Below, piece by piece: positions 33,016 through 43,960 of a stretch of DNA of 64,000 bases. The translations under genes and the position numbers were made by a program. Positions within the stretch are counted from its first letter, which is position 1, and the number at the start of each line of letters is the position of its first letter. Source of the stretch: Molanna angustata (Eukaryota; Arthropoda; Insecta; Trichoptera; Molannidae); NCBI GenBank assembly GCA_963576475.1, contig OY754982.1:9409280-9473279 (forward strand), written 5' to 3'. The notes under the pieces are model-generated. The model saw only the letters and a program-made list of their open reading frames with translations, was not told where the DNA came from and made no database searches.

Positions 33016-33174
33016 GGATGTATTAATAAAGTGTATTAAAATTAAATAATAAATTGACTTAAATTTAAAAATATCCAAAATTATTTTAAACATACTTACC
33101 ACAAAATTGATTACGCATTAATGATATTTTTTTGCACAATTTTAGAAAATGTATACCAATATTTTTATAAATTC

Positions 33175-33355
33175 GACCGACCGTTACGGCACAGTAGATG
33201 TTCGTGTGATTTCAGTGCTGGCGTACCGAGTTCGATTCTCAGAAGAGGATAAATTTATATAAAATTATTTTTCACGCATTTATTGCTTCCTTGGGATGAA
33301 AATACTGGAAGAAATTAGCATTTGTGCCAGATAATTAGCAATATAAAAATAAAAT
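33175..33355 (+). mobile_element. SINE-B
   Basis: A B-box-like CCGAGTTCGATTCTCAG is followed by AGAGGATAAATTTATATAAA and TTTTTCACGCATTTATTGC, as in the copy at 2.0 kb. The tail GGAAGAAATTAGCATTTGTG has lost the hairpin. Confidence 0.65.
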
Positions 33356-33399
33356 AAAAATAAATAAATACTTAGGTACATACTATACAATTTTAATTT

Positions 33400-33530
33400 C
33401 CAATTTTTTGTATGTAACATTTTACCACGTTGTTTGATTTCGAAGATTCTTTTGTCATTAGAATGGAGGTATCTTCCGATTGCTACCATTTCAATTTGGT
33501 CAAGCTCTGATGTGATCGATGACGAAATCA
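33400..33530 (-). repeat. Interspersed repeat R, reversed copy
   Basis: The minus strand carries GACCAAATTGAAATGGTAGC, CGGAAGATACCTCC and ATCTTCGAAATCAAAC, matching the plus-strand unit at 24.96 kb. Confidence 0.6.
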
Positions 33531-33929
33531 TCAAAAACTAAAAAAAATGCTAATCAGCGATACTGATTTACTAAGTAGATCCCATAATATATTTTCGTCG
33601 AATGATCCGTTTCCTCGTTGGGCGGTCTTGGGTAGATATTTTGATCGTCATTAAGTTTTGAGCTTATAGTTTTTTTCTATGTTTAAGTGGTATATTGTTT
33701 TGAAGTTACAGGTATTTAATAAGGAACGTCAGTGATTTGTTCTCGTCAAAATTCACAATGATGAAATGTAAAGTTGTATTGCGCGATATTTGAAAAGGAA
33801 AAAAACATATTTTATAAAAAAAACACCTACAGTAAAAAAATTAAAATAAACTAATAAGTAGTCAATTATATTAAACTTTTAAATTATTTATAGTGACTAA
33901 TATATGTACTATGAACTTAAGTTGAGACA

Positions 33930-34700
33930 AACGAAATGCTAAGTTCCTTATATACGGAACTCTTCTCCGACCAGTCCAAACAAACGCAGCGGAATGTTGG
34001 GCACTGACTAAAAAGGACGAAAATATGTTATTGGTGTTTGAAAGGAAGATATTAATGAAAATCTTTGGCCCAACTAAAGATGAAGGGGCCTGGAGAATAC
34101 GGTATAATCATGAGCTAGAGGCAATGTACAAGGAAACAAATGTAGTCCAATTTATTAAAATTCAGCGCCTACGTTGGCTTGGACATGGACGGATGCCGGA
34201 TGGATGATGACCGTATTCCTTAAAAGGTATTAGACACCAGTCCCGAAGGCAGGGGCGTGTCTAGAACCTTCGGACTAGGCAAACCCTAAAAGAAAATTGG
34301 GAAATGTCGAAAATTTAATGTTTTTTTTGCATAGCTGTTCATTTGAGTGGCCACGAAATTTTTTTTAAAATTACATGCAAAAATAATATTTACATTTGTG
34401 GCCCTGTCAAGCATCGTATCTACATTTTTATCTTGTAGTATGGTTTCAAAATATTAGGTCTTGAATTTCTTAACATATTCACAGGCAAACCAAGGATCTC
34501 GGCTTCTATAAGCAATTCCGCTACTGCCCGAAGGGAGAAGAAGTAGAGGCAGACCAAGATTGAGATGGCTGGATGACGTGCTGTACGATAAAAGAGAAAT
34601 GGACCTGATAAATTGGTGAAGACTGGCGGTCGATAGGGAGGGATGGAGACGATTTCTGGAGGAGGCCAGGGTCCGTAGCGTACTGTAGCGCCAATGATGA
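33930..34700 (+). pseudogene. RTE-3 LINE 3' relic, split by a MITE
   Basis: The first part reads RPVQTNAAECWALTKKDENM, VFERKILMKIFGPTKDEGAW, RIRYNHELEAMYKETNVVQF and LRWLGH. After the insert at 34250-34526 it continues RRSRGRPRLRWLDDVL-like and ends at ATGATGATGATGAG. The order matches the RTE-1 C-terminus, and the end matches an RTE tail. Removing the insert and one 8-bp repeat restores the motif continuity at nucleotide level. One frame slip lies near 34190. Confidence 0.8.
34250..34526. mobile_element. hAT-like MITE (277 bp) inside RTE-3
   Basis: The insert starts CAGGGGCGT and ends GCTACTG, so both ends read CAG...GCG inward with limited similarity. It is flanked by an exact 8-bp duplication CCCGAAGG (34242-34249 and 34527-34534). 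Eight-bp TSDs and CAG/CTG termini are hAT hallmarks. It interrupts a conserved coding block, which fixes the boundaries. No coding capacity. Confidence 0.8.
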
Positions 34701-34709
34701 TGATGAGAT

Positions 34710-35598
34710 AAAATTACTTTTATTTAATGTAAAAAAACGCCAATTGCTACCGTTATTACATTTTTAAGTACATGGATTCTTTTGCATGCGTATAATAAAA
34801 TTTCCATTTTTTTTATATTTATATAAGTCATTTATTTTCCTATCACGTTTTATTTGAGGGTGCCACCAAATTTATATTACGTAAATGTATTTGGAGGGGG
34901 AATCATAAAAACGATTTGAATAATAAAAGCATTTCATCTTATTTTCGAGTTTGTGACACCCCTTCGACTTGCATCAAAAGTATTCTAAAGCTATGCAAGT
35001 CGATGCGGTTAGTGATGGGCAATATATATTTTTATCTGAATCTTTAAACCTATGTTTAATTATTTTTACAAAGGTTCTCTGGTGTCTAAACAACATTTTT
35101 TTATGGTGTGCATTAACATTTAGCTGTTATGTGTTTGTAAAATATCGAGCGTTTGAATCAGTGGAAAACCATTTGATTTCTGTGACGGCATCTTCGGTTC
35201 GGTTTACAGCAGATGAGATGGTTTATGAAAAATATTTTTACGCAATTTTTAATTGAGTTGGATGCACGGATTAGTCGGTAGAAAAATGACTACATCCACA
35301 AAATTGTAACAAATTTGTAACAAACATCCAACTCACATACCACTTAGAACTTAGACTACAGACATACGCTACCAAAGATTACCACAGATATACGGTTAAA
35401 ACACTTGCATCTACATATGTAAACACATAAATGGTTTCCAATATTAACAGAGAGACATACTAGACAAGTCAACGTACAGATACCTAAGACCAAGTCAACT
35501 TTTGGTCGAAGACATTTTCAACTCCTTAGAGTCAAAGTATTCAATTTGATTTCATTGGAGTTGAAATAGGCTAAAAACTAAGTTTTGATTGTCGCCTC
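34710..35598. other. AT-rich DNA without recognisable gene
   Basis: A frame of about 95 codons at 34969-35256 starts with TTG, has no family features and unremarkable composition. I do not call it a gene. Confidence 0.45.
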
Positions 35599-35807
35599 CG
35601 AGGATGATGGTGTAACCATCGAAAGCGCTCAGGCTAATTTTAACTCAATTTGTGGATTAAAACTGTGTTTTACATTCGTAATAACACAAGAAAATTTAAA
35701 AATGAATAAAAAACACACCAAAATTTAATCAATAAATTACTTGTTACGAAAACTTACAATGACACTTTGAAAATTACCTACATATATACAAACTTAATAT
35801 AATAGAA

Positions 35808-35920
35808 AACTGCACCAGAACAGGTGTTTAACATAGTGAAGCAGTTTACGTTTCTATCTAGGTTTGAGAAATGTAGAAAACTGTTATTAATTGTATTACA
35901 CAATAAAAAAAATGAACCAC
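35808..35920 (+). mobile_element. LINE 3' UTR (type 1 hairpin)
   Basis: AACTGC (35808-35813) pairs with GCAGTT (35841-35846). The inner arms have changed to AGGT and ACAT. An A-rich end is at about 35903-35913. It matches the 3' UTRs at 23.03 and 31.20 kb. Confidence 0.55.
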
Positions 35921-36190
35921 GAAGGTCAAAATCCTTTGAAAAATATTCCTGTAATTAAAATTAAATAAACTATGAAATAACGTCAATCATGTATGTATGT
36001 TTGAAAGGCATGTGACAAATATACGATACTTTTATGGTCAAAAGAAAAACCTATTAAAGTTCGTCGTTTAAAATCAAGTCTCGTTTGTCCATCACTAGTC
36101 ACTGTGGTATGTTTTTCTTTCCCGGTAGGGGTCGCTACACTGTTTCGAACCGGCTGTGAAGATTTTACGATTTTTATTTTATTTTGAATA

Positions 36191-36232
36191 ATGGCACCGC
36201 AGGAGCGACGGGCCGTCTCGAAAAAGGTGTGA
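36191..36232 (+). other. Possible first-exon-like ATG segment, unproven
   Basis: A GC-richer patch has GAATAATGG then codons for MAPQERRAVSKKV and a stop. AAAAAG|GTGTGA at 36226/36227 could act as a 5' splice site. Nothing downstream was recognised as a partner exon, so this is only a candidate. Confidence 0.15.
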
Positions 36233-36249
36233 CAGTCTTACTAATGCGC

Positions 36250-37900
36250 CTCTTGTTCCATGTCAATGTGTGAACACACAAATATCCGATATAGATTATC
36301 AGCCATTTCGAAGAAACACACTTTTAACAATAATAAGGACGCTCATATTTACATATAATATTTATTTACAGGCATATTTGAGCGGCACTTTATACGAAAG
36401 AAACAAGCGACAAATTTATGGTAGAAAATAATTTGACACGAAAAAAGCGTCGTTATATAAGCCTGTTTTTGATTGAGACATTTAGATTTTATATAAAATT
36501 ATTGAAAAATGGACTATGAAAACAAATAATTAATTTATGTGAATCTATAGGTAAGCGAAAATTTCGGACTCCTTTTTTAGTTAATTGCGCGCACGGAGGA
36601 GTTTGAGAATTTGCATAGTTAAAGTTTATATGGAGGAGAGCAGAAAGATAATTTTTATACATAATATGTGTTATAAATACATTTAATTAAAAAAAAATTC
36701 ACACCAAACTATTTTGTTTTCATTAGAACTTGAGAGAGAAGGGAAGCCTAACTTTATCTACATATAGAAAAATAAAAAAAACATGAAAAAAATACGTTCA
36801 TTAGTAATTTACTTCAATACATTATGAAATTATATTCACGAATTTTATAAGATTTGAGTGATTTAGAAGAAGATGAAGAAATATTTATTTTGGTACGCTT
36901 CTTTCACATCACCAACCGCCTAAAAAAATATTAAGTAAAAAATTAAGCCCCATCTTCATAACATCTATAATTTTACACATTCAAAACATTGCTTACATTG
37001 TTTTTTATTTAACCAGCAGGGCGACTCATGAAGTTGATAACAGTAAAATTAAGATCAACTTCAGACTTTAGCAATATTTGAGGTTAAATTAAATGAATAA
37101 TTAGGTATATTAATTTATACAACAATTAGTGATAATTTCATACCAAACGTTGATATTAACAAATTTTCGTGATTAAATGTAAAGAAATGTTAAGATTGGA
37201 TTAAAATCGAGTACTGATTTATACATTTTTAAGATTACGACAAGCTAAACACGTATTAAGAACGTGTCATGAGTAGCCCCCCAGATATGACTATTGACAA
37301 AGCCATTTGAAATTTGTAGGGATTTATTTTTATTTTACAAGAGGAAGGCGATTTATAGATGTGACAATATTTTAGAAGGGATCATAATATTCATTGTCGT
37401 CACATTTTTATTTCCTATTGCATAAAATATAAGTAAATTTACATATATGGTTATAGTCATTTTATGTGGCATTTTTTATATCGTCGTTATCGTGAAGAGT
37501 AAACCCCAAATGAACATATTCTTTTATTATTTTCATCGTAAGAAATATGCAATTCTTAAACCAAGGCAAATCTGTATCATAAATATATAATGTCTAAAAT
37601 AAATTAACTTTCATTTTCATAATATGACATATTATTATGCTAAATTATTTCCCATCGCACTAATTTATTAAATTGGCAGAATCAAATTGAACGTTTGCAG
37701 ACGTTTTGGGGATTTATACAGACTGAAAATTGGGATTAATTAAAACAATATTTGATGGTATTAACAATCCGTTATGCTACGTCTCTCATGGACTAGGCAA
37801 AAAGACAGATGATGCATGTGAAAGTATGGAAAATAAAGACAGTCATGAATATATCTTCACTGATGGATGTAGGCCTCTTGTAAGTATTTACATTTGTCTT
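36250..37900. other. AT-rich DNA without recognisable gene
   Basis: No supported coding or repeat feature. Confidence 0.5.
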
Positions 37901-37904
37901 TTTT

Positions 37905-38370
37905 TAGCTTTTCGGACCCATTTCCTTCCAGTGACGGGGACAATACCATAGACCCACCTTTTCTGAGGTTGGCCTATTCACCCGTTCATATCCCATGGTC
38001 TCCATTTCAGAATTCTGGGTTTGCTCATTCCCTGTCTGACAAAATGACCCGCCCATTGCCATTTAAGTTTTGCAACTCGATCCATGTCCTCATTTATTTT
38101 TCTGTCTCATTGACTAACGCCTAGCATTTGCCTTTCAATGGATCTTTGAGTGCATTTTAGCCTATGTATGGTCAGCGCAGTTAGCTCGATAGTTTCCAGA
38201 CCATGCGTAAGCACAGGCAGGATTCTTGTTTAAAACATTTTTCTCTTTAGACTTATGGGAATATCTTTCTTTTAAGACACGTTTAACTTTCCCTAAGCCG
38301 TCGTTGGCTTTGATAATATTTAGGTCCCCTTCAATGTTATTTAGAAATTAAAGATATATTTAAGGTTTGC
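37905..38370 (-). pseudogene. LINE-W RT C-terminal fragment
   Basis: The minus strand gives ANDGLGKVKRVLKRK, then ILPVLTHGLETIELTAL, QRSIERQMLGV, VAKLKWQWAGHFVRQ and QPQKRW. This is the LINE-W order (YG-E-x-x-x-L, ER-MLG, WAGH, G-P-RW). Stops and frame changes occur between blocks. Confidence 0.75.
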
Positions 38371-38422
38371 GAATCGAATATGACCATGGGGTTTGCGAAT
38401 CAGTGCATGTTAGCAGTAAGTA

Positions 38423-39718
38423 CATATACATACCTACATACCATCACGCCATTTCCCTATTTGGGGTAGGCAGAGAGAACCGAACGCCAGACTCCTCTCT
38501 CTTGTCATACATTCCTCGCTTCATTCACGTCCATACATCGTCTCATACACGCTCTTCTATTATTCTTACTTCTAACATCACCATCTTTCAAAATCCCATT
38601 TATGTGATCGTGCCAACTTTTTCTTGGCCGCCCTCTACTTTTCGTTCCTCTTTTATCAGCCTTGTATACTTTTTTGTCAGACGGTCATCACTCATTCTTT
38701 CTATGTGGCCGAACCACCTTAGGGCATTTATTTTCATCTTACTTACGATATTTCTTTCAATCATACATTCTCGTCTAATATCCTCATTTCTTATTCTATC
38801 ATACATCGTTTTACCACACATTCGTCTTAGTGACCTCATTTCAACCGCGTTAATTCTACTTTCATGCGTCTTCTGCCATGTCCATGTCTCACTAGCATAC
38901 ATGAGAGTCGGTGCGACGATACCATTGTGTACCGCGAGCTTTGCTTGCCTCGAAATAATTGGGTCAGCCATTACCGGTCTTAATGCACCATTCACTCTAT
39001 TACCTGCCGTTACTCTCCTTTCAATATCTTTTTCCAATCTTCCATCACGCTGAAACATGCTTCCTAAGTATAGATATTCATCGACTTGTTCTAATTGTAC
39101 ATTCTCCACTCGTATCTCGCATTCTGTTCGTCTTTCGCTCTTCTCAAATACCATCACTTTAGATTTAGTTGCATTCATTCTCAATCCATTTTGCATGCAT
39201 CCATCGAATACTATTTTAACCAAACATTCCAAGTCTTCCACGCTTTCAGACATTAATACTTTGTCATCCGCATACATTAGATCACATACAGTCACACCTT
39301 CCAGTTTCAGCCCAATGTTCTCATTCTTTAGTGCTCTAACACAGTAGTCAATGTATAGTTTAAAGAACCACGGTGATAGCACGCACCCTTGTTTCACTCC
39401 CATATTAATGGAGAACCATCCTGTGAGAGAGTTTTCAATTCTCACACAGGCTTGGCTTTCCTCATACAGAGATGATATTGCCCCTATCAGCCTGCTACCC
39501 GCTCCATACACTGATAGCACGTTCCAAAGTTTTTCACGGTCTACTTTGTCATATGCCTTTTCCAGATCTATGAAAGCGCAGAAAAGCTTCTGGTTTTTTG
39601 CCAGAACCTTTTCAGTCGCCATTCGTAGGGAAAAAATTTGGTCGGTGCATCCTCTACCTCCAACAAACGCTCCTTGTGCATCCCACACCTTGCTTGCTGT
39701 ATATATGTACCTACTTGC
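38423..39718 (-). mobile_element. LINE-P, 5'-truncated insertion with 12-bp TSD
   Basis: The insertion is bounded by TAGCAGTAAGTA at 38411-38422 and 39719-39730. The 3' tail (GTATGTAGGTATGTATATG on the minus strand) abuts the left repeat. The coding part extends to the 5' junction, where 39699-39716 is an inverted copy of the flanking AAGTAGGTACATATAT. Truncation removed the endonuclease and the N-terminal half of the RT. Confidence 0.85.
38600..39688 (-). pseudogene. LINE-P reverse transcriptase, truncated open fragment
   Basis: A 362-residue open stretch. RT motifs in order: GAFVGGRGCTDQIFSLR, FIDLEKAYDKVDREKLW (motif A), GVKQGCVLSPWFFKLYIDY (motif B) and YADDKVLMSES (motif C, intact). Then come YLGSMFQRDGRLEKDIERR, YASETWTWQK, NALRWFGHIERMSDDRLTKK and a diverged end. 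Near the C-terminus a frame change replaces the expected basic GRGRPRK and AYPVRDMA segments, whose DNA is still seen at 38.44-38.50 kb. There is no natural start codon context, because the 5' part was never inserted. It was a retrotransposon polymerase and cannot retrotranspose alone. The LINE clade is not assigned. Confidence 0.85.
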
Positions 39719-39730
39719 TAGCAGTAAGTA

Positions 39731-40010
39731 GGTACATATATTATTATAAATATCATTTAAATAAAAAAATACCCTTTTTATAGCTATTATTTATAGAAAA
39801 TGTTTTTCAATCTAAGAATGGTCGGTAGGGTCAACCTTATGTTACAATTTATATAAATATTTTCGTTTAATAGATGGAAAAGTTAGATAGTATAAGATAC
39901 ATATCATACCTACGGGTATCTATTTATGTAACTTGTGATAGAAACTCATCTGTTTAAAAAAACTTAATGCTTAAAAAAAAAACTTTTTTTTAGTGTTCCT
40001 ATTTGTAATT
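39731..40010. other. AT-rich DNA without recognisable gene
   Basis: No supported feature. Confidence 0.5.
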
Positions 40011-40090
40011 GTAAAGCGCCCTTGAGGTGGACACACAAAAACGGCGCTATGTAAGTAAGCCAGTTTTATTATTATTATTATTATTATTAT
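40010..40090 (+). mobile_element. LINE 3' UTR hairpin with (ATT)n tail
   Basis: AGCGCC (40015-40020) pairs with GGCGCT (40043-40048). TATGTAAGTAAGCCAG and (TTA)n up to 40090 follow. The minus-strand LINE at 28.2 kb carries the same stem after coding sequence, which identifies this as a LINE end. Confidence 0.65.
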
Positions 40091-40850
40091 CTTTAATGTC
40101 TGCTATGAAAGATATCTATGGGGCTATATCTAACCAAACTACTTTAAGAGACACGGCGTGATGATGTGTTTGTGTGTGTTTTATTATATATTTAGTTTTC
40201 ATATATACATACCTACTATAGAAAAAAATTCCATCAAGGATTATAAAAAGTCCATTTACGATGCTAACACCCCATAATACATCTCTCCCAAAGTATTAAT
40301 AGCTTCAGATTTGTCACAGAAATAAAGCCTCACTGGATTTAAGGGACCTTTTATTATTTGACTCGAATTATTTTGAGGACAAAGCTTACGAGGCGACTCT
40401 TTGTGTAGCCACAGTATAAAGAAATATATCTTACGATTGGTAGATTTATTATTTTAGGTAACGTATTAGTCAAGTTTAATGTAATTTTATCTATTTATCA
40501 ACATATTGATACCACACAAGCCTTTTAATATTATTTAATAGATATTCAAAGCTCAGGTGTTAATTACAGTTAATTTATTATTATTCATAAAATACTTATG
40601 AGTTTAACTGTACTCCCAAATTAATAGCTTAATACCTGCGAGGCTATTATGTGTTTGAGAAAATATGTCATATAACACTTCACCTTAACAAACTCCACTG
40701 TTTCGTTAGGTTCTTTAAGTGTCCAAAACGAATAGATTACAAACTATACTTGCTGCATGGTGTTTAAGAATTTGAATGACTAAGCTCCACGCTACATTAG
40801 AAGTTTGTATAATCATACATGAAGTTTGTCTGGATCACACAGTACCAATT
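40091..40850. other. AT-rich DNA; tiny LINE-P scrap near 40.15 kb
   Basis: TAAGAGACACGGCGTGATGA at about 40145 resembles the LINE-P terminus. Nothing else was recognised. Confidence 0.4.
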
Positions 40851-40851
40851 C

Positions 40852-40965
40852 ATTCAATAAATTGTACAGAGTCAATATTTATTTATTTATATAATTTATG
40901 TACATGTGTACAAAGCCAGGTTTATTGCCATAAGGCAATTTTTTCCGACCAACCCGATTAACGTG
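40852..40965 (-). mobile_element. LINE-like 3' tail with ATTGCC hairpin
   Basis: The minus strand has AATTGCC, TTAT and GGCAATAAACC, then a TAAATAAATAAATA tail (40880-40893 on the plus strand as TATTTATTTATTTA). Same family as 21.9 and 43.9 kb. Confidence 0.65.
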
Positions 40966-41404
40966 AAGTCTCTGAAGTTAAATTGGTACAATACTTATTT
41001 AGTGAGAAATAAATTGATAAATAAGTAAGAATAATAAAAATAACACCTCACATAGCAATGAGGAAAGGAGGTTACGGAAGGATATAGAAGGAATTCAGGA
41101 ACTATTTGACATATAAAGTTTTTTTAGTTTACCTTTAAATATTTGAATGGATTGAGTTGACGTTACTTCATCACTTAGGTCATTCTATAGTCTAGCTGAT
41201 TGTACTTGAAAAGAAGAACTGAAAACTTCTGTATTGTGAATGGGGATAGCTAGTGTAGGACGTTCAGCAGATCAGCATTATGAAGGTTTATTTTGATTAT
41301 TTATATCATATAAGACATTTATAGAGTAATGGTATGTCATTTTTTTATTTTATAAATTATATTTGGTTATGTACGCCACGAAATGAATAAACGTTTTTTC
41401 ATTC
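40966..41404. other. AT-rich DNA, possible decayed LINE coding near 41.1-41.3 kb
   Basis: I see no in-frame protein motif I can defend. Confidence 0.35.
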
Positions 41405-41690
41405 ATTCATACCATCACGGCATATCCCACAATGTGGGGTAACCAGCGAAAGGTGTGCAGGTGTGCATTGCCTTATAAAATGGAGCACAACATATCTGTG
41501 TATACCCACACACCAGTCTCGCCTCACCTAAAAAGGCACTATATTCAGAATGGGTGGTGAACCTCATTGCTGAACTATGTGAGATGTTATTGTTGCCTGT
41601 TGTATTTTCGATTACCCGGCTCTTACGGGACACTCGAAAACAATAATAGAAAAGAGTGGAAGCACTATTCGAAGCCGGTGCCTCACAGCT
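41405..41690 (-). mobile_element. LINE-Q 3' fragment
   Basis: On the minus strand a 72-codon frame (41415-41633) reads VIENTTGNNNISHSSAM, then FTTHSEYSAFLGEARLVCGY and ends AGYPTLWDMP. The ending is similar to the SAYPVRDMA end of LINE-P, and both are followed by GTGATGGTA on the minus strand. It is probably a diverged relative. Three copies are known in the window. Confidence 0.6.
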
Positions 41691-42000
41691 AGACGTTAAA
41701 CGTTAATTTTTAATATATTGAAATGATGCGATGTTTTTACAGTAGGTACATAATCATTTTTTCATGTACAAAAAATAAAGGTACAATATGAAAATATCCA
41801 ATTATACAAAGCCGAACTTGTTTCTATTATAAATTGTAAAAAAAAAACTTATAAATTGAAACACAGTTATATTCCACACTGAGTATTTTTATTTGCCTTT
41901 ATTTGCCTTTATTCTATTATTACTTTCAATAAACTAAAGCAACGTAGACTCTGAAATAGGATTTATTCAACAGAATAAAAAAATGAACATTTTTTAGACG
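41691..42000. other. AT-rich DNA without recognisable gene
   Basis: A TTTGCCTTTATTTGCCTTTA duplication lies at 41891-41910. Otherwise nothing. Confidence 0.5.
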
Positions 42001-42004
42001 ACAT

Positions 42005-42060
42005 CACTTGCCATAAATGGCAATAAAATCGCCACTTGTGCGTCAAGGTGCGAGGAAGTA
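42005..42060 (+). mobile_element. Hairpin tail segment shared with SINE-B
   Basis: TTGCCAT (42008-42014) pairs with ATGGCAA (42017-42023). AAAATCGCCACTTGTGCG follows, as in SINE-B at 2.17 kb (AAACTCGCCACTTGCGCA). Confidence 0.55.
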
Positions 42061-43340
42061 TCTGGAGGAGTTTTTTAGGGAGGACTCAAGAGTGACACGG
42101 TCTTCAGTAATGAAGAGGACGAACAAGAAGACTAATACCTTGGTACTCAACGTTATATTTCTATTGCAAATTTTTATTGTGATGATAATATTTTGACATA
42201 AAACATATGATAATCTGAAAGATACTCCATCCAGATATATGAATCTTAATGCTACATTCTCCCGTGATTAATTTATACGATTTACCATCTTTTGTGGGAG
42301 ATTTACAAACAATTTTGGATCGCGTTATAAAAATGCAAAGTACGAGATGGGAAATCAAGATTAAGACAATGAAATCCTCTTAAATCACATCCATCTGAAT
42401 CCTTTGGGACCCTTTATTATGGAATTACTCCTAAACCTGATGTATGAGGTCATAAATAAGGATATTAAAGAATAATAATAATTCGTTGGCATATTTAACC
42501 TGCGTTGTTTATATTTTATATTGAGAAATTGAATCCCTCTCATACTCAGCCAATATTTATTATAAATATGATGTATTTTGTTTTGATACTAAATTTACAT
42601 TACTTTATTACGTCGGTCCCTATGTATGTGGGAAAACATCTCAAAATACAAATTTGTAGGTATTTTACATCTCAGCAGAGACGTAGAAGAAAGAAGTGGT
42701 ATTTTGGAAGCTTATGAATCAATGCTTAAGACTTGTCATCGGCTGGCTAGTGTTCACTTTGTTTCAATGTATCTGCATACTAAACAATTAACGCTACATA
42801 AGAAGGCAGTTTTTTTATAATATTAGGCAACCCACCATTAGAAGAGTGATTTGTGCCAAACGGAAGAAAACATAAAAAATATATTAGTGAATATTACGAC
42901 TTACAGATTAATACTATTGATTTAGATAAATTAAGATATTGCGGAATAAATAGCAAGAGAGTTAAGTGATAAGAGATGCGACATGTTTACTGGTAGAGGG
43001 ACTTTTAAGTTGGGATAGATGCCATATTCGTAGTACATCGTACATTCAAAGAACACGCGATCAAGTGTTTCCAATTCTGCCCCGCATACACATGAAGGGT
43101 TTTCTTATAACAAGGGAGTTAATGTTATGAAATTCTAACAGTTTTGTATAAATTTAAGTCCAATTTAAAAACATAATTTACTGAATAATTTATCTAGGTG
43201 TTTTTGTGTCATTTTTCCACCATCACTCCGCACTCTCATATAATTTCCGGTTACTCACATATACTTCCGGTTACGACTCGCGTGAGCGAGTTACTTTATA
43301 AATTGAATGAAAATTTATTTAATTATTTATCTTATTGTAC
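42061..43340. other. AT-rich DNA without recognisable gene
   Basis: Short frames at 42505-42820 lack family motifs. CATCGGCTGGCTAGTGTTCA near 42740 faintly recalls repeat M but is too short to call. Confidence 0.4.
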
Positions 43341-43344
43341 ACAA

Positions 43345-43480
43345 TATACCTATAAAAAATATCATGCACGCTGGCGGTCTTATTGCCACTATGCATTTTC
43401 TTCCAACCAACCAGAACTAGGCAAGTAGATTGGTCCCAAAAAAAAATTTACCAGCACCTTTTTCATTTATTTATTTATGT
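43345..43480 (-). mobile_element. LINE-like 3' tails (two adjacent remnants)
   Basis: On the minus strand CTGGTTGGTTGGAAGAAAAT and GGCAATAAGACCGCCAGCG match the 43.86 kb tail, although the hairpin is damaged. A separate ATTTATTTATTTATG run at 43462-43476 looks like the reversed (TAAA)n tail of another LINE end. Confidence 0.5.
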
Positions 43481-43854
43481 ATATCTACGGCCAGAAGCCT
43501 TTTACTTTTTTTTACTATACATAAAATACAAAATAGTTAGACAATATTACAAAAACAATAATTGTATGCAAATTACAAAAATAAGAGTTGACAATAAAAA
43601 GGAAAAGAAAAAACATCGGAAATATAATATATAGCTAATTAAAAAAATAAATAAAGTGATGTAAAATTATGAAAAATTACAATACAAATAAGTAACGAAC
43701 GTTATGTATACACGACAGCTTAAAGATTATTTGAGGTTAGGAATAAGATTTTTTTTTTTGTTTAAGGAAATTCACCCTGTAATAGGAATAAGGTTATTAT
43801 GTATTCGAATTTGATCACATTTTTAAAGGAATTAAATTTCTCAATATAATATTT

Positions 43855-43960
43855 CTGGTTGGTTGGAAGAAATTGCCTAATGGCAATAAGCCCGCCAGTG
43901 TACAATTATATTTGTTTATATTATGTACAAAAAGATGTATAAATAAATAAATACATAAAT
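43855..43960 (+). mobile_element. LINE-like 3' tail with ATTGCC hairpin (best copy)
   Basis: CTGGTTGGTTGGAAGAA, then ATTGCC (43872-43877) paired with GGCAAT (43882-43887), AAGCCCGCCAGTGTACAATT and a TAAATAAATAAATA tail. No coding sequence is attached. Confidence 0.7.

Noticed and set aside
34969..35256. 95-codon membrane-like protein
   Set aside because: TTG start, no motif, AT-driven hydrophobic composition.
38367..39053. 228-codon plus-strand protein
   Set aside because: It is the antisense shadow of the LINE-P RT on the minus strand.
41415..41633. Short independent gene on the minus strand
   Set aside because: Present in three copies with a LINE-P-like terminus; it is part of LINE-Q.
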